DNA from: an uncultured Lentibacter sp.
Lineage (GTDB): Bacteria > Pseudomonadota > Alphaproteobacteria > Rhodobacterales > Rhodobacteraceae
NCBI GenBank assembly: GCA_947497495.1
Contig: CANMGT010000001.1
Span: 1-64,000 of the forward strand
Direction of reading: 5' to 3'
DNA length: 64,000 bases
Shown: positions 15,090 through 23,193 of the stretch, piece by piece
How positions within the stretch are numbered: position 1 is the first letter of the stretch
How the letters are laid out: every line of letters begins with the position of its first letter
The notes under the pieces: model-generated
Told to the model about the DNA's origin: nothing
Seen by the model: the letters and a program-made list of their open reading frames with translations, nothing else
Databases searched by the model: none
Translations under genes and position numbers: made by a program

Positions 15090-16812
15090 TGGCCACGTTG
15101 AGGGCTTTTTCGCCTTCTTCTGACAACACAACGTCAAGCCCGACAGCCAGTTTGCGGCGAATGCGCGCCGGGTCCGCGTCTTGGGCGACTTCACCGTGGT
15201 CGATGAAAGACAGCGCACGCTTCCATTGGAACTCGGCCTCAAGCTTGCGGCCAACGGCCCAGTAAACATCTCCCAGATGGTCATTCACGACAGGATCAAT
15301 CGACATCAGCTCGGCGGCGCGCTCCATGTGTGGCACAGCCTCCTGATAGCGGCCAAGCTTGAACAGCGCCCAGCCGAGGCTGTCAATGATATAGCCGCTG
15401 TCGGGCCGCGCGGCGGCCGCGCGCTCGATCATCTCGAGGGCTTCGTCATACTTGCTGCCTTTCTCGACAAGCGAGTATCCGAGGTAGTTCAGCACATTCG
15501 GCTCGTTCGGGCTGATCGCAAGCGCGCGGCGGAAGTCGGCTTCCGAGGCCTCCCAATTGCCGGTGCGCTCAAAGGCGATGCCGCGGGTGTAGTAGATAAA
15601 CCAGTCACGGTTCTGATCGCCTTTGCGCAGCGCAAGCGCCTTGTCGTAGGCGGCAATTGCCTCGTCAAAACGCTCCAGCGAGCGCATCAGATCGCCCAGC
15701 GCTGTCTGAACGATCGGCAACTCGGGGTGCGTCTTCGAAAGCTGCTCAAGCACCTCGACAGCCGCATCTTCTTTGCCGGCAGAACGCAGGGTTTCTGCGC
15801 GGCCAAGCTCGGCCACGTGAAAGGCGGGGTGGCCTTGCGGAACGCTGCGGTAAGCGGCTGTGGCAGCATCATACTGGCCCATGGTTTCCAACAGCTGCGC
15901 CACAAGCAACGAAGCATCAACATGATCTGGCCGCAAGTATTGCGCCACCCGCGCAAAGATCAAAGTGTCGGCCCCTGAGGCGTCGCCCATCAGCGCGCCC
16001 GCGATGGTAAAGTGAACTTCCGCAACGCCTTCTTTCGCGTCCTGCACGATGTCGAAATCGAGCGCCTTGCCAGCGCTCAAGTCCGCTTTCATAGCCGTGA
16101 CTTCCGGATCAGATGTCTCGCCAAAGCGATCGTTGATCAGCTTGAGCGCCGCCTCGGCTTTGCCCATCTGGCTGAGCACTTTCACACGCGCCACGACACC
16201 TCGCCGCGTTTGCACGAGCGAGCCGGGGGCCGTGTCTGTCAGGATCACTTCGGCGGCTTCCAAATCGCCGACCAGCGCCAGAGCAAGCGCCTTGTGGTAA
16301 AGCCCGAAAGCCCGCCCGCCCTTGACTTCTATCGCGGCGTCAAAGGCGCCCAGTGCTTTTGTCATCTCGCCCTTGCCAAGCCAGGACCAACCGCGCACCA
16401 ACTCGTTCACCAACTCGCTGACATATAGCCCGTCGTCGATCCGCTTGAGCATTTTGTCATAGTCGCCCTTGCTCACGTCAACCGCCGCGAGCGCCATATG
16501 CGCGACCTGACTTTTGTGGCCATCGCCCTCCAGCTTTCGGCCGACAATAGCCGCGCGCTCGATATTGCCGGTCGCGACGTTTGCCAAGATGACATCTTCC
16601 ATGATCTCGGGGTTTGAGGCGTCGCGCGTCAACGCTTGGGTGTAATATGTTGCCGCGGCCGCGAAGTCCTGATCGTAGATCGCCTGGCGCCCTGCAAGAT
16701 AGGCCCCTGAAACGCCCTCAACTGCACTTTCTGCTGCGCCTTGAGTGGCCAGGAGCGCAAGGCCCGCACTCAAAATCACCGAACCGGTCACGGATCTCTT
16801 CGTTACTTTCAC
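15076..16812 (-). CDS. TPR repeat protein, secreted or periplasmic
   Basis: A 578-residue protein with a cleavable signal peptide (about 1-28, ending ATQGAAES) followed by repeated TPR units. Clear ones are YDQDFAAAATYYTQALTRDASNP, ERFDEAIAAYDKALALRKGDQN and GRYQEAVPHMERAAELMSIDP. TPR arrays bind other proteins; the role here is unknown. It overlaps ispE by 14 bp and is likely co-transcribed. Homologues in this order often sit between the ETF-QO gene and ispE; here four other genes intervene. Confidence 0.85.
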   Translation of the reverse strand: MKVTKRSVTGSVILSAGLALLATQGAAESAVEGVSGAYLAGRQAIYDQDFAAAATYYTQALTRDASNPEIMEDVILANVATGNIERAAIVGRKLEGDGHKSQVAHMALAAVDVSKGDYDKMLKRIDDGLYVSELVNELVRGWSWLGKGEMTKALGAFDAAIEVKGGRAFGLYHKALALALVGDLEAAEVILTDTAPGSLVQTRRGVVARVKVLSQMGKAEAALKLINDRFGETSDPEVTAMKADLSAGKALDFDIVQDAKEGVAEVHFTIAGALMGDASGADTLIFARVAQYLRPDHVDASLLVAQLLETMGQYDAATAAYRSVPQGHPAFHVAELGRAETLRSAGKEDAAVEVLEQLSKTHPELPIVQTALGDLMRSLERFDEAIAAYDKALALRKGDQNRDWFIYYTRGIAFERTGNWEASEADFRRALAISPNEPNVLNYLGYSLVEKGSKYDEALEMIERAAAARPDSGYIIDSLGWALFKLGRYQEAVPHMERAAELMSIDPVVNDHLGDVYWAVGRKLEAEFQWKRALSFIDHGEVAQDADPARIRRKLAVGLDVVLSEEGEKALNVANDDG

Positions 16813-17138
16813 AAGCGTCGCCTCACTGCCTATAGCCTAGGCTGATAACCTAACCACAAGGCACATAAAAGCAACCCGAAGCAGGCGCAAAATATCAGTG
16901 TTTCTATATTGGCAGCGCTGCGTGGCCGATCAGCGTTTTGCCCCAAAAATACCACTCAACGGGGCAAAACGCTTCCGGTATTAAAGGGTAAACCCTCAAC
17001 GCCACTCACACTCAAGCGCCAAAACATGGCGGGAAGAACAATCATGAATGTAGACTTGCCATACACGCTACGGGCGACTATGCCACAGAGGCAATTCGTG
17101 AAATTGTCGTTTTTTTCGTAGAATAACCCGTGTTGTTT
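16813..17138. other. Divergent intergenic region with a large inverted repeat
   Basis: 326 bp between the TPR gene and the LytTR gene. It holds a 13-bp perfect inverted repeat: AGCGTTTTGCCCC at 16932-16944 and its complement at 16961-16973, separated by 16 bases. No T tail follows on either strand, so it is not an ordinary terminator. The rest is AT-richer and must carry both promoters. Confidence 0.65.
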
Positions 17139-17927
17139 ATGAAGTACCTGCAGGACATCAAGCCAAAGTTTCCGCTCAAGCGCATTGCGCTTGCTGGCTT
17201 GGCCTTCAGTTTTTTCGCAGCCTACATCGGCCCGTTTGGCACCTACACAAACATGGGCCTGCAAGCGCGGTTTATGTTCTGGTTCCTCGACTGCTTGGGT
17301 ATTTCGGTTTTTTCGGTGCTCACACTGTATGTCTTGCACCGCAGCTTTACGGGCCTTTCCATCACCTCGCTGGTGGGCCTCTCGGCAATGATCACAGCCT
17401 TTCCCGGAGCGTTCTATATCCGGTGGCTTTTTCCGTTTTTCTCAGGTGGGCGCGACGTGTCTGCCAGTGTGCCCAACCTCGCGCTCGATGTCTTGATCAT
17501 CACAACGACGGTGCTCACACTGCACTTCATTCTTGACCCGCTGATCACCAAAGCGCTCACAGCGCAGCATCCGGAAGTGGCGCCTAAGCCCGAACAGAAA
17601 GCCAAACTGTCCGCCCCGATCTTTGCGCAACTGCCGCATGACATGCGCAACGCCGAGATCATCTCGATCTCAATGGAAGACCACTACGCCAAAATCCGCA
17701 CCACGCAGGGCGAACACCTCAAGCTCATGCGCCTGTCTGATGCTCTCGAACACCTCGGGGAAATCAGCGGCGCGCAGATTCACCGCTCGCATTGGGTTGC
17801 CGAAGCTTTCGCCGAGGCGCTGGAGAAAGTTGGACGCAAGCACGAGATAACCCTCACCGACGGCTCGCGCCTGCCGGTCAGCAACACCTACCTTGATGCA
17901 GCACGCAACCTGTTGGACGGTAGCTAA
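17139..17927 (+). CDS. Membrane-anchored LytTR-type transcription regulator
   Basis: A 262-residue protein. The N-terminal half has four membrane helices (roughly 16-31, 43-63, 72-92, 106-124). The C-terminal half is a LytTR DNA-binding domain (about 150-258; IISISMEDHYAKIRTTQGEHLKLMR, then IHRSHWVAEAF). Such one-component regulators bind DNA while held in the membrane. ATG 17139 is chosen over the adjacent GTG 17130; neither has a clear ribosome site. Its last 4 bases overlap the convergent LuxR-type gene. Confidence 0.85.
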   Translation: MKYLQDIKPKFPLKRIALAGLAFSFFAAYIGPFGTYTNMGLQARFMFWFLDCLGISVFSVLTLYVLHRSFTGLSITSLVGLSAMITAFPGAFYIRWLFPFFSGGRDVSASVPNLALDVLIITTTVLTLHFILDPLITKALTAQHPEVAPKPEQKAKLSAPIFAQLPHDMRNAEIISISMEDHYAKIRTTQGEHLKLMRLSDALEHLGEISGAQIHRSHWVAEAFAEALEKVGRKHEITLTDGSRLPVSNTYLDAARNLLDGS

Positions 17928-18460
17928 GCCGGCTGATGCCCGTCAAGCGCTTCGTCAAACGTCGTCCCGCCAAGCAGCCCGTCGATCAACACGCTGAGAA
18001 GCTCGCCGCGGCTATGGGTTCCCGACTTGCGGTAAATCGCGTTCAAATGCGCCTTCACAGTGCCTTCGGCACTTCCACGAAGCTCGGCAATCTGCGCGAT
18101 CTCGAGGCCTTTCACCAGAAATGTCGCCACGTCGGTCTCCGCCGGTGACAGCTTCCAATGCTGAAAATGCGCTTCGATCACGTCGTAGACGGCGGCGCTG
18201 GCAACCCGCAAGCGGCCCTCAAGATGCGCCTTGCGCCGCACCAGTCCGAGCAAGATCTTGCCCTCAACCACGATCGCTGCCAAGAGGCTGAACGTAGCGA
18301 CGATTTCAACGCTCAGGTGAAGCTCAAAGCTATGCGCCGCAGAGGCACGGTAGTCAGCGGCGACATCGCCCAGAAAGAAGACAACGCAGACAAATTGCAG
18401 GGCCATGAGGGCAAAAAGCCCTGCCGGCAGCCTGGTGTTTGTTTCAAAACTCATCGCCAT
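17924..18460 (-). CDS. Membrane-anchored LuxR-type (GerE) transcription regulator
   Basis: A 178-residue protein with two predicted membrane helices (about 12-35 and 50-72) and a C-terminal LuxR/GerE helix-turn-helix (LSPAETDVATFLVKGLEIAQIA through GTVKAHLNAIYRKSG, about 104-150). No receiver or autoinducer domain. Start 18460 has AGAGG upstream. Third gene of a PepSY-cytochrome b561-LuxR unit, so it may sense membrane redox state; that is inference from context. Confidence 0.82.
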   Translation of the reverse strand: MAMSFETNTRLPAGLFALMALQFVCVVFFLGDVAADYRASAAHSFELHLSVEIVATFSLLAAIVVEGKILLGLVRRKAHLEGRLRVASAAVYDVIEAHFQHWKLSPAETDVATFLVKGLEIAQIAELRGSAEGTVKAHLNAIYRKSGTHSRGELLSVLIDGLLGGTTFDEALDGHQPA

Positions 18461-18500
18461 TGATCGCCTCTTCTTTGGTGGTTGCAGCCACATGTTCAGA

Positions 18501-19025
18501 TTAGTGGTTTGGGATGTCTTTGTAACCCCGCACCATCGCGCGCGGCAGGTTTACGCCCGTGCGGCGGCTTTCGTAGATCACCGCGAGAATGTGCAACACA
18601 ACAGAGACTTCAGTCCATGTAACGGCGACCTCGTGCAGCTCCTCCGTCCACTCGGTGCCCCAGAACATGTCGGTCGTCATCAGATAGCCCGACAGCCCGA
18701 CAACAAGCAGCGCGGCCAGCAGGTTGTAGATCATCAACGCGCCAAGCGGTGTGTGGCCAATGTGAACACGCGTGCGATGCGTCGCGATATCCGTCAGCTG
18801 CTCTTTCGCGCTGCTCAGGCTCGGCGGAAAGCTGGCAAACCGAGCATAGCCGCGCCCTGCGAAGCCGTAAACAATACGCAAAACAACAAGCCCGACGGCA
18901 ACATAGCCAACCCAGATATGCAGCTTGCTGTCATCGTCTATCACCAGCGCGTTGGCCGCGAATGCCAGCACCAGCGACCAGTGAAAAAGCCTCACAGCCA
19001 AGTCCCAGACCTTTACTCTCTTCAT
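18501..19025 (-). CDS. Cytochrome b561-type membrane protein
   Basis: A 174-residue protein with four membrane helices and the Ni-hydrogenase/cytochrome b561 pattern: KVWDLAVRLFHWSLV at the start, His in LHIWVGY, HIGHTPLGALM and VVLHILAVIYESRR. It would carry two haems and move electrons across or within the inner membrane. It is flanked by a PepSY gene upstream (56 bp) and the LuxR-type gene downstream (40 bp). Confidence 0.85.
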   Translation of the reverse strand: MKRVKVWDLAVRLFHWSLVLAFAANALVIDDDSKLHIWVGYVAVGLVVLRIVYGFAGRGYARFASFPPSLSSAKEQLTDIATHRTRVHIGHTPLGALMIYNLLAALLVVGLSGYLMTTDMFWGTEWTEELHEVAVTWTEVSVVLHILAVIYESRRTGVNLPRAMVRGYKDIPNH

Positions 19026-19081
19026 GTCACCCTCCGGTTAAAAGCAGCGTGGCAGCCCGTGAGCCGCCACGCCGGTTTCGA

Positions 19082-19336
19082 TCAATCGTCTTGTTTCGTT
19101 TTGACGATCGCGAAGTCAGCATCGAGATAGATCTCGAAGCGCTTGCCGTCTTTGCGGGCATAGGCTTCATACAGGCCATCTTCCATTTTGACTTTGCCGA
19201 TTTCATAGCCCTGCTCGGTGAGCATGGTTCTGATTTTCTGCTCGGTCTCGTTGTTCAACGCCACTGTGTCGCTCGCAAAGGCAGGCGCGCTCAGCGCTCC
19301 GATAAAGACGGCGGGGAGGATAAGGTTACGGATCAT
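19082..19336 (-). CDS. PepSY-domain periplasmic protein
   Basis: An 84-residue protein with a signal peptide (about 1-21, ending APAFA) and one PepSY-like domain (LTEQGYEIGKVKMEDGLYEAYARKDGKRFEIYLDADF). Small PepSY proteins often accompany cytochrome b561 genes, as here. Function unknown. Confidence 0.8.
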   Translation of the reverse strand: MIRNLILPAVFIGALSAPAFASDTVALNNETEQKIRTMLTEQGYEIGKVKMEDGLYEAYARKDGKRFEIYLDADFAIVKTKQDD

Positions 19337-19496
19337 GAAAGCACTCCTTCGTGTTTGGTTTCAGGGCAAATCAGCGATGTGCTGTTGCTGATCCAAACTT
19401 GAGCGCAATGCCGGCAAAAGCCTATTGGCCAAGAGTTATACCGCAGTGCATTTAGCCGCCGGATTAGGCCACTATAACTGCGGTTTAGGCGCCCCA

Positions 19497-19525
19497 AACA
19501 AAAAGGGCGGGGTCAGCCCCCGCCC
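19497..19525 (-). terminator. Rho-independent terminator of the ETF-QO gene
   Basis: An 8-bp stem GGGCGGGG/CCCCGCCC (19505-19512, 19518-19525) lies 22 bp past the ETF-QO stop, followed on the minus strand by TTTTTGTTT. A separate 7-bp inverted repeat CCGCAGT/ACTGCGG spans 19441-19483. Confidence 0.8.
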
Positions 19526-19547
19526 GATTTCAACCTTGTCCCGCACA

Positions 19548-21191
19548 TTACATGTTCGGGTAGTTCGGCCCGTCGCCGCCCTGCGGGCAGACCCAGTTGA
19601 TGTTCTGGCTCGGGTCTTTGATGTCGCAAGTCTTGCAGTGCACGCAGTTCTGGAAGTTGATGACAAACTCTTCCTTACCGTCCTTCTCGACGATCTCGTA
19701 AACGCCGGCAGGGCAATAGCGCTGCGCGGGCTCTGCGTATTTCGGCAGGTTCACCCCGAGAGGCACACTCGCATCTTTCAGGTGCAGGTGCGCAGGCTGG
19801 CTTTCCTCGTGGTTTGTCATTGAGAAACTCACATTGGTGAGGCGATCAAATGACAGCTTTCCGTCAGGCTTGGGATAGTCGATCTTCTTGTGCTTGTCGG
19901 CGGGTTCTGTGGCTTCGGCGTCGTTCTTGCCGTGCTTCAGGGTGCCAAACAGCGAGAAGCCCAGCGTGTTTGTCCACATATCCAAGCCGCCGAGAGCGAG
20001 CGAAGGCAGCAGCCCCCACTTGGACCACATCGGCTTCACGTTGCGCACCTTCTTGAGGTCCTTGCCGATCGCGCCTGTGCGCACCTCGGCTTCGTAGTCA
20101 GACAGCTCGTCGCCCATCCGGCCAGCCTTGATAGCAGCCTCGGCAGCCTCGGCAGCCGCCATGCCCGAAAGCATCGCGTTGTGGTTGCCCTTGATGCGCG
20201 GCACGTTGACCATGCCTACAGAGCAACCCAGCAGCGCCACACCGGGCGCAACCATTTTGGGCATCGACTGATAGCCGCCCTCAGAGATTGCGCGCGCACC
20301 GTAAGCCACGCGTTTGCCGCCTTCCAGAAGTTCGGCGATCATCGGGTGATGCTTGAACTGCTGGAACTCCATGTAAGGGAAAAGATGCGGGTTCTTGTAG
20401 TTCAGGTGAACCACGAAGCCGACATAAACCTGATTGTTCTCAAGGTGATAGACAAAGGAGCCACCGCCCGCCTTGCTGCCCAGTGGCCAGCCCATCGTGT
20501 GGGTCACCGTGCCTTCTTTGTGCTTGGCAGGGTCGATCTCCCAGATCTCTTTCATGCCGATGCCAAACTTCTGCGGCTCGTGGCCTTGCGCAAGGTCGTA
20601 TTTCGCGATGACTTCTTTAGCGAGGCTTCCGCGCACGCCCTCGGAGAGGAAGACATACTTGCCGTGCAGCTCCATGCCAGGCTCGGTGTTTTCGCCAATG
20701 CTGCCGTCGGCCTCAAGGCCGAAGACACCCGCGACAACGCCTTTGACGCGATCGCCGTCAAACACCAGCTCGCTACAGGCCATACCGGGGAAAATTTCGA
20801 CACCTAGCTCTTCCGCCTGTTCGGCCATCCAGCGGCAGACATTGCCCATGCTGACAATGTAGTTGCCGTGGTTGTTCATCAAGGGCGGCATCGGGAAGTT
20901 GGGAATGCGAATTTGGCCCGCTTCGCCGAGCATATAGAAGTTGTCGTGCTTCACAGGCGTGTTGAGCGGCGCGCCTTTTTCTTTCCAGTCAGGGATCAGC
21001 GCGTCAAGGCCGCACGGGTCAAGCACCGCGCCGGACAGGATATGCGCGCCCACTTCGCTGCCCTTCTCAAGCACAACAACCTGCAAGTCAGCATCAAGCT
21101 GCTTGAGGCGGATCGCAGCCGAGAGCCCCGCAGGCCCCGCCCCGACGATAACCACGTCATATTCCATCGCTTCGCGTTCGATATCGGCCAT
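19548..21191 (-). CDS. Electron transfer flavoprotein-ubiquinone oxidoreductase
   Basis: ETF-QO passes electrons from ETF (fed by acyl-CoA and other dehydrogenases) to ubiquinone at the inner membrane. The 547-residue protein has the FAD site YDVVIVGAGPAGLSAAIRL (about 11-29) and the ubiquinone/FAD domain. The C-terminal [4Fe-4S] domain has NCVHCKTCDIKDPSQNINWVCPQGG. Full length. Start at 21191 (MADIERE) with AAGGGGA upstream; six extra codons rejected. Likely partner of the acyl-CoA dehydrogenase at 34615. A terminator follows. Confidence 0.95.
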   Translation of the reverse strand: MADIEREAMEYDVVIVGAGPAGLSAAIRLKQLDADLQVVVLEKGSEVGAHILSGAVLDPCGLDALIPDWKEKGAPLNTPVKHDNFYMLGEAGQIRIPNFPMPPLMNNHGNYIVSMGNVCRWMAEQAEELGVEIFPGMACSELVFDGDRVKGVVAGVFGLEADGSIGENTEPGMELHGKYVFLSEGVRGSLAKEVIAKYDLAQGHEPQKFGIGMKEIWEIDPAKHKEGTVTHTMGWPLGSKAGGGSFVYHLENNQVYVGFVVHLNYKNPHLFPYMEFQQFKHHPMIAELLEGGKRVAYGARAISEGGYQSMPKMVAPGVALLGCSVGMVNVPRIKGNHNAMLSGMAAAEAAEAAIKAGRMGDELSDYEAEVRTGAIGKDLKKVRNVKPMWSKWGLLPSLALGGLDMWTNTLGFSLFGTLKHGKNDAEATEPADKHKKIDYPKPDGKLSFDRLTNVSFSMTNHEESQPAHLHLKDASVPLGVNLPKYAEPAQRYCPAGVYEIVEKDGKEEFVINFQNCVHCKTCDIKDPSQNINWVCPQGGDGPNYPNM

Positions 21192-21209
21192 TTCTTGTTC
21201 CCCTTCCAC

Positions 21210-21558
21210 AACAGTGGGTAATAATATTTCGCGTCAGATTTACAGGGGTTGCTAGGGCAAGGTCAATCGCGCCGCGACGTTAAAAGTGCCAATTTGGATA
21301 AAAGCGCCGCGCCGAAGCAGCCCCGCTGCGCTTCATTGCTGGCAAAACCGTGGGTTGCCAGCGGCGGCGCGGCTGATCTTGCCAGTCCAGTGGACCGGCA
21401 GCACGTTTAGACAAACCGCAAGTCGGGCGCGCGCGCCTCTCTGACAACCGGCGGGTTTCAGCCCAAGGGGAGGGCGCGCTTTGATGCACATCATCGCGAC
21501 AGGAGTGTTCATGGTTTAACATTGTCGGACAGAACATAACTCAGAAGGAGTATCGAAC
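21210..21558. other. Intergenic region, no gene seen
   Basis: About 350 bp between ETF-QO and a small lipoprotein gene. A minus-strand frame of 85 codons exists (21280-21537) but is Arg-rich, has no ribosome site and resembles a shadow. The stretch should hold promoters for both flanking genes; I see no repeat or RNA in it. Confidence 0.5.
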
Positions 21559-21744
21559 ATGAGAAACCTTACTGCCATCATGCTGGCTGTCGCGACAGTC
21601 GGCCTCGCCGGCTGCAATGCATCAACTCTTGAGCGCGCTGTCGTCGGGGCCGCTGTCGGCTGTGTTGCGGGCGAAGTGCTCGTTGACGGGCGCTGTGTTG
21701 AGGGCGCTGTCGTCGGCGCAGGCGTTGGCGTCATAGTCGACTAG
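21559..21744 (+). CDS. Small lipoprotein with glycine-zipper segment
   Basis: A 61-residue protein. The signal peptide ends in the lipobox LAGC (Cys19). The mature part is a run of small residues (VVGAAVGCVAGEV and AVVGAGVGVIVD), a glycine-zipper pattern as in SlyB/OsmB-like lipoproteins. AAGGAG precedes the ATG. Two further Cys residues (35 and 46) could form a disulfide. Function unknown. Confidence 0.8.
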   Translation: MRNLTAIMLAVATVGLAGCNASTLERAVVGAAVGCVAGEVLVDGRCVEGAVVGAGVGVIVD

Positions 21745-21762
21745 GCGGAGAGCCAACCGCGA

Positions 21763-21790
21763 AAAAGGAGGCTTGCCGCGCTGGCAAGCC
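21763..21790 (-). terminator. Terminator between convergent lipoprotein genes
   Basis: GGCTTGCC/GGCAAGCC (21770-21777, 21783-21790) with a 5-base loop. On the minus strand TCCTTTTTC follows, so it ends the vWA gene; the hairpin may also serve the plus-strand gene. Confidence 0.7.
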
Positions 21791-21805
21791 CCCAAATAGC
21801 GTGGG

Positions 21806-23107
21806 TTATTGCCCGCAAACCCCGCGGCTGTAGTTGCCCACTTGGCGGATCGCGCTTGTGGCCTCGCGCCGCTTGCCTGTGAGTTCGCTGGCCAGCACGC
21901 GGCCCAAAAGCTCCTTGAGCTTGGTCACTTTATAACAAGCGATCGTCGGCTCGGCGTGCGCGTTGCCCACCCTGCTGTCGTCGGTCAGAAACATGTAGCG
22001 CCCGCCCGTCACAAGCGCGGCTTGGCGCATCAGAAACTCGCTTTCCTTGCCCACACCGCTCGCGCCGAGGCCAAAGACTTGCACGTTCTTGCCTGCCAGC
22101 GCCTGCGAGGCCCGCAGGTAGCGCTTGGCTTTGTTGTCATGCGCTGGCGCGTCGGCGATATGAAACATCAGCCGCTCGCCCTTGCCACGCCGCCAGTTCA
22201 GGCCCGCCGCCGCTTCAAAGGCTTCTGCTGCCGCTTCGGGGTAGTCGCCGCCGCCATTGGCATCCAGCCCGCGCAACCAGCGCTGCATCTCGCTCTGGCT
22301 CTGGGTGAAACCGAAGTTCTTCACCTTATAGGCGTCACCATCGTCGCGATAGGAAATCAACCCGAAGCGGATGTTCGCCCCCGGTGCTGCCCGCTTGGCC
22401 ACCCGCACGATGCCTTGGAACTCCTTGGTCAGCCAAGCCAGCTCGTCGCCCATGCTGCCCGTGGTATCAAACACAAAGGCAAGGTCGAGAAAGTCAGGCT
22501 CCCAGCCGCCATTCGTGGGAACAGGCACAGGCTTCAAAGCTGCGCCGCCCGCTTGCAAGGCCGTGCTGCTCAGCTGGGCACCCTCGGCAAAGGCCTTCAA
22601 CTCGACTTGCTTGGGAAGCCCCGCGCCCAGCGCTGCAGGAAAGACGCTGACAACCCCGTCGACACCCGAATATCCGCTGTAGAACGGCTGCGTAGCGCCC
22701 GCTTTGGTCAGGGTGATCGGCACACCTTCCGCGGGCTTGCCATCGGGGCCTATCAAGCGCGCACTGACAGCGCGGCCAAGGTTGACCCGTGGCAACTTGT
22801 GCGCTTTGGCGGCCCCGTTCTGGTAGCGCAGAAAAGCCGCGAGGTTGAGTGTGTCGTCGATGTCACCGGCTGTCACGACGCCGCGCTTGCCGCGCGGGCT
22901 GTGGCCCCGTGGCGCGTGCATCGGCATTGGCATTGGCGCAGGCATGATCATCGCATCCGCCACGGGTGCCGCGCGTTTCGCTGACATCTCCGCCGCAATC
23001 GGCGCCTCGACGGCGGGTGCCCCTTCCGAAACCATGGGCGCTTCGCAGCCCGCCAGAGCAAAGCTGGCCAAGCCCGCGAACCAGAGTTTGTTTTTCATCA
23101 AAGTCAT
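21806..23107 (-). CDS. von Willebrand factor A domain lipoprotein
   Basis: A 433-residue protein. Its lipobox is ALAGC, so it is membrane-anchored outside the cytoplasm. A Met/Pro-rich linker (PAPMPMPMHAP) follows, then a beta-rich domain, then a vWA domain from about residue 213 with the MIDAS DxTGS motif (FVFDTTGSMGDEL) and later MIDAS residues in YRDDGDAY. vWA domains bind protein ligands through a metal ion. The start at 23107 has GGAG upstream. A TTGACG-N17-CTAGAA promoter overlaps a palindromic operator. Confidence 0.82.
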   Translation of the reverse strand: MTLMKNKLWFAGLASFALAGCEAPMVSEGAPAVEAPIAAEMSAKRAAPVADAMIMPAPMPMPMHAPRGHSPRGKRGVVTAGDIDDTLNLAAFLRYQNGAAKAHKLPRVNLGRAVSARLIGPDGKPAEGVPITLTKAGATQPFYSGYSGVDGVVSVFPAALGAGLPKQVELKAFAEGAQLSSTALQAGGAALKPVPVPTNGGWEPDFLDLAFVFDTTGSMGDELAWLTKEFQGIVRVAKRAAPGANIRFGLISYRDDGDAYKVKNFGFTQSQSEMQRWLRGLDANGGGDYPEAAAEAFEAAAGLNWRRGKGERLMFHIADAPAHDNKAKRYLRASQALAGKNVQVFGLGASGVGKESEFLMRQAALVTGGRYMFLTDDSRVGNAHAEPTIACYKVTKLKELLGRVLASELTGKRREATSAIRQVGNYSRGVCGQ

Positions 23108-23122
23108 GTCGATTCTCCAAAT

Positions 23123-23141
23123 AATGTGTAATTTACACATT
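23123..23141. promoter_or_regulatory. Operator-like palindrome, site 1
   Basis: AATGTG-TAATTTA-CACATT, a 9-bp inverted repeat around one central base. It lies just downstream of the -10 box (CTAGAA) of the minus-strand vWA promoter, whose -35 is TTGACG 17 bases away. It matches site 2 in spacing and ends. Confidence 0.6.
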
Positions 23142-23174
23142 TTCTAGACGCAAGGCCTTGCACCCGTCAACAAA

Positions 23175-23193
23175 AATGTGCAAAAAGCGCATT
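23175..23193. promoter_or_regulatory. Operator-like palindrome, site 2
   Basis: AATGTG-CAAAAAG-CGCATT has the same 19-bp form (AATGTG-N7-CRCATT) as site 1, with centres 52 bp (five helix turns) apart. It covers the first possible ATG of the DUF6502 gene. Confidence 0.55.

Noticed and set aside
21280..21537. 85-codon minus-strand frame between ETF-QO and the small lipoprotein
   Set aside because: Arg-rich, no ribosome site, no recognisable pattern; kept as intergenic.
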